From NCBI GenBank assembly GCA_004194705.1, contig SADC01000371.1, forward strand, positions 1-64,000: a stretch of DNA of 64,000 bases, read 5' to 3'. This DNA comes from Ditylenchus dipsaci (taxonomy: Eukaryota > Nematoda > Chromadorea > Rhabditida > Anguinidae). Made by a program: the position numbers and the translations under genes. Shown here piece by piece: positions 57,412 through 64,000 of the stretch. The notes beneath the pieces were generated by a model. That model worked only from the letters and a program-made list of their open reading frames with translations, was not told where the DNA came from and searched no databases. Position 1 is the stretch's first letter. Each line of letters starts with the position of its first letter.

Positions 57412-60400
57412 GGATTTCCCATCATGAGAATATGGTAATCTTTACTGTAAAATGCAGCTTTTATTATTATCTATTAAAAACTTACAGGATAGGACCGTTT
57501 CCTGTCATATGTGCATTTAGTGTTGAAAGTGTAAAAGCAGTTCTTGAGAGTAATACTGTGATTGCTAAAGGCACTGAATACGACATAATCAAGTTGAAAA
57601 GCATTTTTCAAAATCTTTTATGAAACATAAATTTATTAGGAGATGGCTAGGCACAGGCCTTTTAACAAGGTCGGTATTTGTGTAACTTTCAAAAGTCATC
57701 TAATAAAATTTAGCAGTGGGATAAGTGGAGAAATCGTCGGAAAATGGTATTGCTTAGATTATTTTAAAATTTAGTAACAAGTTTGGACGTTGTCATAGAT
57801 AACACCAGCTTTTCATTTCAATGTCCTAAACAGCTTTTGGAAACACACGACAGAGAAGCGCAAGTGAGGACAAAATATACCATATTTTTCTAATAGTCCC
57901 CTATTTATACCACAAAAATTAATGGAAAGCTAAGTCGATCTGTGAAAACAGATGTTCAAAGTACGGGCTACAAAAAAGTTTGCAAATACCGTGTAGTTAC
58001 AGCACTACTCTAAGTCTGCCTATTTGTAGCACTTTGCGAACCCGTATTACTAATTTTTTTGTTGTCTATTAAACATATTTTTTCTATAATGGCCATACTA
58101 AAAGCGGTTTTTTTGTAATTTTGAACCACATTTTGTTACCTCGATTTCTGACCCCTATTTTATTTATGCCTATCGTGTAGCGGAGGTTGTTTTACACGGG
58201 GTTTGACGATTGAGTGTTGGAAAAAGTCAATCATTCAGGGATCAATGCTCGCTGGTAAGGAGAGACTAGCGAAATTCACTCTCTTTTTTTGATTATTTTA
58301 CAGCAACTATTCAGAGTACTCATACAGCATGATATGTTGTTCGACGCAGCACTTTCATGAAAAGAGATTCTATCAAGAAGATTCTGAGAAAACGCTTTTT
58401 CTTAAAATACCAGACAATTTCAAATATTTTGGAAAATGTCGCACGACATTTCCAATATTTTTCTGGTCGATTCGGTCGTTTCGCACTTCTACGGCTACTT
58501 TTCGACATCCACTGCTACTTCACTTCACATACGCTTTTTCACATATTTTGTTTTCTTATCGCAGATGCTTCTACACCGCTCTGTAGCTGAGATTTTTCTC
58601 TATCGGTAGAATGGTCAAACACCTTAATTTAAAAAAAATCGAAAAAATCAGACCAAATATAAGGTGAAACTCCACTAAAAACACCTAGGTAAAAAACCAC
58701 GGGTTGTAATATGTGCTGGTTGTGATTTTTCAAAAAAATTTTTTTTAGAATGTGGACGGTGCCCTTGAAGCGTAGGATTTTTTTTGGGACACCCTGTACA
58801 TATACCTGGTCCAAAATTACAAAAAAAAATCGCTTTAAATCTACCAAGGATACACGATAGTGCTATTTATTTGTTCTTGTTGAGATATACAGTGGGCGCA
58901 ATTCCCTTGTGAAATTTAGGACTCAATCGAGGGGGGGGGAGTGGGTGATTATTAGAGAAAATACGAAAATTTTAAAATATATGCGATGTTAGCTTTAACA
59001 GATTTTTGTTGGGCAAATTCAACAATATGCAGACTCAGGCGAGACCTTCAACCTCTATGGGTAACCTAAATTGGTGTTTAGTTTTTCAGCTTGCACATCT
59101 AATTTCAGTTACCTAAAAAGATGTGCTCTTGACATTATTTGTGGTTAGGGTTTTAACCTGAAAATTGTTGGTTAATCTAGCTTACTTAAGAAACATCAAT
59201 GGGTACTAAAGTAGATGCTCAAATTAACCATAGCCACCCTTATGTGGCTGCTGTCCAGAGAATGAATGAGCTTTCTTTTTTGTAAGGGGTCTTTTTGAGA
59301 AATTATTTCCTGATTGACACTTATTTTAGATATAGTCGTATGCCATTGTAAGTCATATGGGTCGTTAAATTTATTTTAAATATGGGTTAAGGCTTTGGAT
59401 CAGCCCTGTATGGTATGCTCTTGGATATGGAAATGTGAAAATACTAATTGTGAAAATTCGCTAATCAAAGCATTAGCTAAATATTTAGGAATACGACCAC
59501 AACCTACAGCTCGTCACTAATTTTACTCGACAAGTTAGTCATTTACGTAGTAATTCATGATTATTTAAAAAGACCCATTTTAGAGACTACTTAGATTAAG
59601 GCCAAATTTTGACCAAATACTCGATCTCTTTTTCTTTATCGATTTTATACATGATTTGTGTATTTTTTCGCGTTTTTGGGTACTCGTCCCGTTTAGCCAC
59701 CCCACCCTCCCCCAATAATTCTAAAATGACCGCCAGGAATTCAGCTTTCGAATAAGGGTTGTATTTATTTTTGGCCATAGGATATTTTTTTGGTCATAGA
59801 TTTTTATGACCATATAATTCTTCTTTTTGGCCATAGAATTCTTGTTTTTGGTTATAGATTCATTCTTTTTCGACCATAGATTTCTTCTTTTTGGCAGTAC
59901 TCGCTCAAACTCACGCTTCAACCACTTTTTGAGATGTTCTTGTGTCTGAAACAGGCTGATAACATGTTTAATTTTTTCGAGAATTTTTTTTTCGGTCAAA
60001 ATTATGCTTTTTGCCTTTTTTATTTTTTACATCAAGTATGCACTTAGCAGGTGCGCGAGACTTTTGCGGATCTTTTAAAACTAAGAAAAGTTGTCATTAT
60101 GAGAATTTAAAACATGCAACAAGTTATTCATAGTATCTTCACTCTCAATGTTCGACGCGAGTGTGGTCAATAGTGTGATGAACTTTTTTGTACAATTAAT
60201 TTTTTTTCACGAACACGCTCATTCTTGGTCTTGAAAGATACAAACCGCCGAAACCCTCGTGCACCTTCTCGCTGCTCATTTTCATATGAAAGATAGAAAA
60301 AATTATAGAAAAAATCAGCGATTCGTAGTACAACTTATACTTAGGCTGCGACTTTTCCCACATCATGATAGACCTAATACTCCTGAGGCATCATTTTACT

Positions 60401-62290
60401 TTGTCATATAAACGAGTAAAAATAACAAGCAGAGAATCATCAAACAAAAAAATAAGGCAAAAAATCAGATTTATGGATCTGACTAATGGGCCGAATTTAG
60501 CCTTTAGTCTACGTCATCATTAAAAACTTATCTTTGACTATTTTTTAACAATTTTAATATTTTCAATACTTTATGATTTCATTAGTTTCGAGACAAATTT
60601 TAGGTCATAGCTGATCGACGTCGAAAATTACACCATCAACATCTCACTGAAACTATTCCTAATTTGCTAGATACAAAGACTGAGTCTCTAAAAAAGAAGG
60701 CGGCTTTTTTGGACCTTCTGCTGGGTGTAGAAGATGAGGGAAAACTTACAGATGAAGATATAAGGGAGGAAGTGGACACCTTCATGTGAGAATTTATGCA
60801 CAATAAAAAATTACAAATATAAAAGTTTGGCTTTAAGGTTTGAAGGTAATTTTTTTAATTTTCTAAGTAAATTAAAATAAATAAAATGTCTTGTAACCTA
60901 AATTCAATACTTTAGGTCATGACACAACTTCCTCTGGTAATTTTTTTAAAAATCTTACAAATATTTTTTTTTACTTTCACTAAATTTATAGGGATGGCAT
61001 GGTAGATTACAATAAGTTTTTAATTTTTTTTCTTATTATTTAACTTACAGGAGTTTGTGGTGTTTAGGTATGCTATGCAAACTACGTAATCTGATATTTC
61101 CATAACTTTTTAAACATTAAAAAAAAGAAAAAGGATAGAGATTTGTCAAAAAATTAAAGTTTGGCTAATAATTAAAACGTCGAAAATTTATCTAGCAAAG
61201 AGATAATTGATTTTACATTTTAATAATTTTAATCTATTACAGTGTTTATGTTTAGCTCACCATCCCGATTGTCAAGGAAAAGTAGTTTTTAAATTTAAAT
61301 TTATTTAAAAGATTTAAGCTAAACATTGATTCAGGTAATTACGGAAGTAGACAAAATATTCGGTTAGATTGCCCTTTTTATGTAATGATATATCTATATA
61401 TTAGTTGGATTAGGTACTTCCAATCGCAACTGTACAAATGATGATTTGAAAGAGATGAGGTACTTGGAAAAGTGTATAAAAGAGGTAATCCAATTTAGCT
61501 ACACACTAATTAGTAATTGACAAGGAACTAAGAAACGCAAAAAAAAACAATTGCTTTGACGTTTTTTAGTCAATGCGATTATTTCCACCCGTTCCTTTGA
61601 TGACCAGACTAGTTGATCAGAATGAGTTTGATTGTGGTACTTTTTTACTTTAAATTACCGACAAAAAGTATTTACACACGAGCAATTTACAGTTGGCTAC
61701 AAGATTCCCAAAGGTAAATGTTCCATATAGACGAAAAAAAGTGTTGTTTAGGCAGCACGATATTGATTTCGCCACTAATAACACAGCGGAATGACAGTTT
61801 GTATGAAAACGCAGGCGACTTTAACCCGGAAAATTTCAGTCAAGAGAACTGCTCTAAGAGGCATCTAAATAAAAAAACTCGAAGAGTTAATAAAATTAGT
61901 GTTTAGAAATGCATATGCCTACATCCCCTTTTCTGCCGGTAAACATTCACTATCAAGAGATTTCGTTAATGGAATATCGAGATTTTCTAGGTCCACGCAA
62001 TTGCATCGGACAAAGATTTGCGATGATGGAGGAAAAAACAGTAAATTCTAAGATGATAAGCACAAAAAATTAAAATAAAAAACATTTTTTTTTAATTTTA
62101 GGTGTTATCTTGGTTCTTCAGACATTTTACGTAATTTTTAAATGCTTTTCTTAAATAATACTAATCAAAAAAGCATATTTTTAACTTCAGAGTTAAACCA
62201 ATGCTTGATTTAAATGGCACTTTCCCTTGCCCGGAAATAATTTTGAAACCTTCAAAAGGCATTCCTGTGCAGATTTCAAGGAGAAAATGA
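57412..62290 (+). CDS. cytochrome P450, CYP4 clan (~25 exons, 5' end missing)
   Basis: A heme-thiolate monooxygenase of the endoplasmic reticulum, acting on fatty acids or xenobiotics. Exons in order: F-P-I-M-R-I-W (57412-57434), I-G-P-F-P-V...S-N-T-V-I-A-K-G (57488-57592), R-W-L-G-T-G-L-L-T (57640-57673), [10 protein letters not shown] (57714-57746), [10 protein letters not shown] (57799-57863), then 59002-59060 and [10 protein letters not shown] (59109-59143). Next are E-T-S-M-G-T-K (59191-59281), 59330-59347, and 59392 on. V-I-A-D-R-R-R...[11 protein letters not shown] is at 60604-60785. The I-helix [10 protein letters not shown] is split over 60838-60845 and 60916-60936. [11 protein letters not shown] (61414-61484) is the ExxR helix with its partner in 61570-61636 (L-F-P-P-V-P). 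The heme loop [13 protein letters not shown] spans 61907-61938 and 61991-62040. Stop TGA at 62288-62290. The N-terminal anchor exon was not found; the exon 5/6 phase does not close, so an exon or base is missing there. Confidence 0.93.
57880..58965. mobile_element. TA-type palindromic element filling a P450 intron
   Basis: Left end 'ccatatttttctaatagtcc' after TA (57878-57879), right end 'gattattagagaaaatacga' near 58965, the same terminal family as 7722-8835 and 11600-11836. 'gggacaccctgta' at about 58786 is a CAGGGTG-type end inside it. It accounts for nearly all of the 1.1-kb intron between P450 exons 57799-57863 and 59002-59060. Confidence 0.6.
59470..60603. other. long P450 intron, AT-rich
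   Basis: Between the [13 protein letters not shown] exon and V-I-A-D-R-R-R. It includes degenerate 'tttttggccatagatt' tandem units (59770-59895), the source of the reverse-strand Lys-rich frames. A short exon linking G-Y-G to V-I-A is expected, but its limits were not resolved. Confidence 0.5.
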
Positions 62291-62403
62291 TCGATACATT
62301 TACAGAGGCATAGGCTCATTTGTTTAATTTTGTAAATTTGTTACATTGTTCAAATATCCCAATAAACGTCTAAAAATGCAAAATTTTTTGTAAAAATTTA
62401 ACT

Positions 62404-62765
62404 AGTAATCAGAGTACAGCCAAATTTCGATATAACCTGAACTCTATATAACGTACGAACCCAATACAACGTACACTTGACCTGCATTTGGTTGGTAAGA
62501 TTGTAATTAAGGCAAAGTGGCCTTTGATACAGCGTACACTTGATATTTTTACTATGTACAGAGTGCCCTATCTCAAAACACGGTAGTGGGTTATCGAGGT
62601 TTTGTTTTTAAATAAAAAATTAAAGGATTTCAAAAAAAAAACAATTGGTAAATTGGTAAATATGCGATTTTCGTAAGCGGACTGTCAAAAGTGAACTAAT
62701 AAAGGCTTTAAAAAATTTCGCCTGACCCTTTTTGGAGTGTCGGGCTATCGAGTTTCGAGTGTAGC
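62404..62765. mobile_element. 'cgatataacgtac' MITE remnant
   Basis: 'acagccaaatttcgatataacctg' and 'aacgtacgaacccaa' resemble the left end of 3963-5350. 'tatcgagtttcgagtgta' near 62747 could be the opposite end. Decayed. Confidence 0.5.
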
Positions 62766-63146
62766 CTTGAAGACACCTTTTTCACTAGTTTTGCATAAAA
62801 TATGATATTGGTGAGCTAACGTGCGTAAATTTTTTTTTCAAAACTAAGCAGAAGACTCCAGCTAAACTGATAAAAACGAATATTAAAAAGTCTTTAAGAA
62901 GAAAAGCTACGCTGGTTCTCGCCTTTTCTACTGTCGCGCACGGGGATGCGCTTTAACAGACATCTTCAGAAATCCAAAAAATATTTCATCGGTTATTTTA
63001 TCGAATTCGAAGATAATTATTTTTGCGTTTTATTACTTTTGACATCAATTGTTGTACATTAAAAATACTTGCCTGTTTTATTAGTTGTTTTATTTAAAAA
63101 AGTACTGAATATATTTGTGTAATATGAAAATCAAAGTTGTAATTTT

Positions 63147-63602
63147 TCATCCTCTAGGCTGATCATATTTCAAACCAGCCGTTTTTTGCTCCATTTCCGC
63201 CAGACTAAACGTCTCCAACAAAGGTGCTGACTTTTGGTCATTGGCGTCACCACACTTTACACCCATTTTTTCTCCATCCATAAATTCACTCCATAAAGTA
63301 TAGGTGCCTAAAAAATTACTGCAATCATCAACCTTTTTTGTTCTAATAATGATACCGGGATAGAGGAAGAACCTGTCATAACCTTTGTGGGTGAACACAC
63401 AACCAGTGGTCTCGATCAAACTCCTTCCCTTTCTAACCACGCATGTTTGTTCCACTTTGGAGTCTTTTGTGGTGGTTCGCCTGCAAGTTTACAAACATTA
63501 TCAAAAAGCAAATGAAAATTAGATTAATTGGTTTACCATTTGCAACCAACCACTCGTTCAATGCCCCCTTCTGTTACACATGCAACTGGCTTGTGAAGGG
63601 AT
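63147..63602 (-). CDS. Cys-rich, probably secreted protein, 3' exons
   Basis: Last exon 63480-63147: W-R-T-T-T-K-D-S-K-V-E-Q-T-C-V-V-R...T-T-G-C-V-F-T-H-K-G...F-L-Y-P-G...D-D-C-S-N-F-L-G...V-K-C-G, ending in TGA. Preceding exon 63602-63537: L-H-K-P-V-A-C-V-T-E-G-G-I-E-R-V-V-G-C-K, joined in phase at tg|g across a ~56-bp intron. The even spacing of Cys and the 'V-x-C-x-x-x-G ... V-G-C' rhythm suggest disulfide-stabilised extracellular modules, perhaps of the MIG-18/fibronectin-I-like type found in nematodes; this is only a resemblance. The signal-peptide exon was not identified with confidence; M-H-K-C-Q-L-I-S-L-I-W-L at about 63848 is a candidate but its phase does not match. Confidence 0.6.
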
Positions 63603-63972
63603 CTTAAACAACTCTTAAAACTTGATTTTTAATGAACTACAATTTAGTAAAGGCTCAGGCTCAGGATTATTGCAACTTTTCGTGAAGGATTAGAGAAGCA
63701 GACGAGATATTGAAAAATTCTTGACCCAAAATTAGCTACTTTGAAAAATAAAATTATCTGCGTCCTATTATAGATCTTTTCTCTATTTTCGAAGCTCACC
63801 TTTTGACAAATTTCTAGCCAGATCAGGCTAATTAGTTGGCACTTATGCATCTGGGGTCCCACATTAAAAATTAAGATGAACTAATTTTAACATCAAAAAT
63901 TTTAACAACATCAAATTTACACACACAATAGTCGCTGACCTGATTCTAAAAATAATAAAATATGTCATCCCT

Positions 63973-64000
63973 TTAAAGGCCATTGCCGTCGCCGACAACG
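63973..64000. mobile_element. left end of a TTAA-flanked MITE cut by the window edge
   Basis: TTAA followed by AGGCCATTGCCGTCGCCGAC matches the terminus of 30451-30641. The rest lies outside the window. Confidence 0.65.

Noticed and set aside
57369..57623. Single 84-residue ORF as an independent gene
   Set aside because: It is two P450 exons plus a retained intron; the conserved I-G-P-F-P-V...E-S-N-T-V-I-A-K-G is CYP4 sequence and the flanking parts are intronic.

Overview
This window looks like nuclear DNA from a small, AT-rich metazoan. The genes are cut by many very short introns (about 40-60 bp, mostly GT...TTTAG, a few apparently GC-AG), and the proteins are typical animal ones: Mediator subunit MED19, translesion polymerase REV1, a CYP4-clan cytochrome P450 and a MIF4G-type protein. 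The phylum cannot be fixed from the sequence. The P450 and a Cys-rich secreted-type protein would fit an ecdysozoan such as a nematode, crustacean or tardigrade, but that is a guess.

Most of the 64 kb is a nested mosaic of DNA transposons and foldback (palindromic) MITEs, not genes. For about twenty elements both ends and the target-site duplication (TSD) can be read. TA TSDs (Tc1/mariner/pogo type) occur at 1058-1654, 1260-1429, 2793-3030, 3963-5350, 7722-8835, 11600-11836, 18734-19650, 21579-21931, 29497-29796, 47933-49798 and 53552-53968. 8-bp hAT TSDs occur at 5760-7297, 11011-11909, 22156-22313, 25374-25763, 33815-33971, 35699-39995 and 46877-47609. There is a Merlin element with an 8-bp TSD (4603-5140). 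PIF/Harbinger-like 3-bp TSDs occur at 15352-15813, 40757-42203 and 50453-51540. TTAA-flanked MITEs occur at 30451-30641, 57007-57238 and from 63977 into the right edge. One hAT (35699-39995) still carries a near-complete BED-zinc-finger transposase; a MULE-type transposase lies at 22.6-24.4 kb. Several tRNA-derived sequences (A and B boxes visible) sit inside or beside the palindromic elements.

Layout: 1-14.7 kb, transposons only; 14.8-17.1 kb, MIF4G-domain gene (+); 17.1-29.3 kb, transposons including the MULE; 29.4-30.0 kb, two exons of an unrecognised gene (-); 30.4-32.9 kb, MITEs; 33.0-35.0 kb, MED19 (+) with two apparent one-base frameshifts in homopolymers; 35.7-40.0 kb, hAT; 40.8-42.2 kb, Harbinger-like element with a MADF-type protein; 43.2-46.5 kb, REV1 (-); 46.9-51.9 kb, nested elements; 52.3-52.9 kb, small unrecognised gene (-); 53.0-57.2 kb, MITEs; 57.4-62.3 kb, CYP4-like P450 (+) with about 25 exons including an 8-nt microexon; 63.1-63.6 kb, end of a Cys-rich gene (-).

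The host genes show no operon-like or functional linkage. They are ordinary housekeeping or detoxification genes separated and invaded (introns of MED19, P450, the MIF4G gene and the 29-30 kb gene) by transposon debris.
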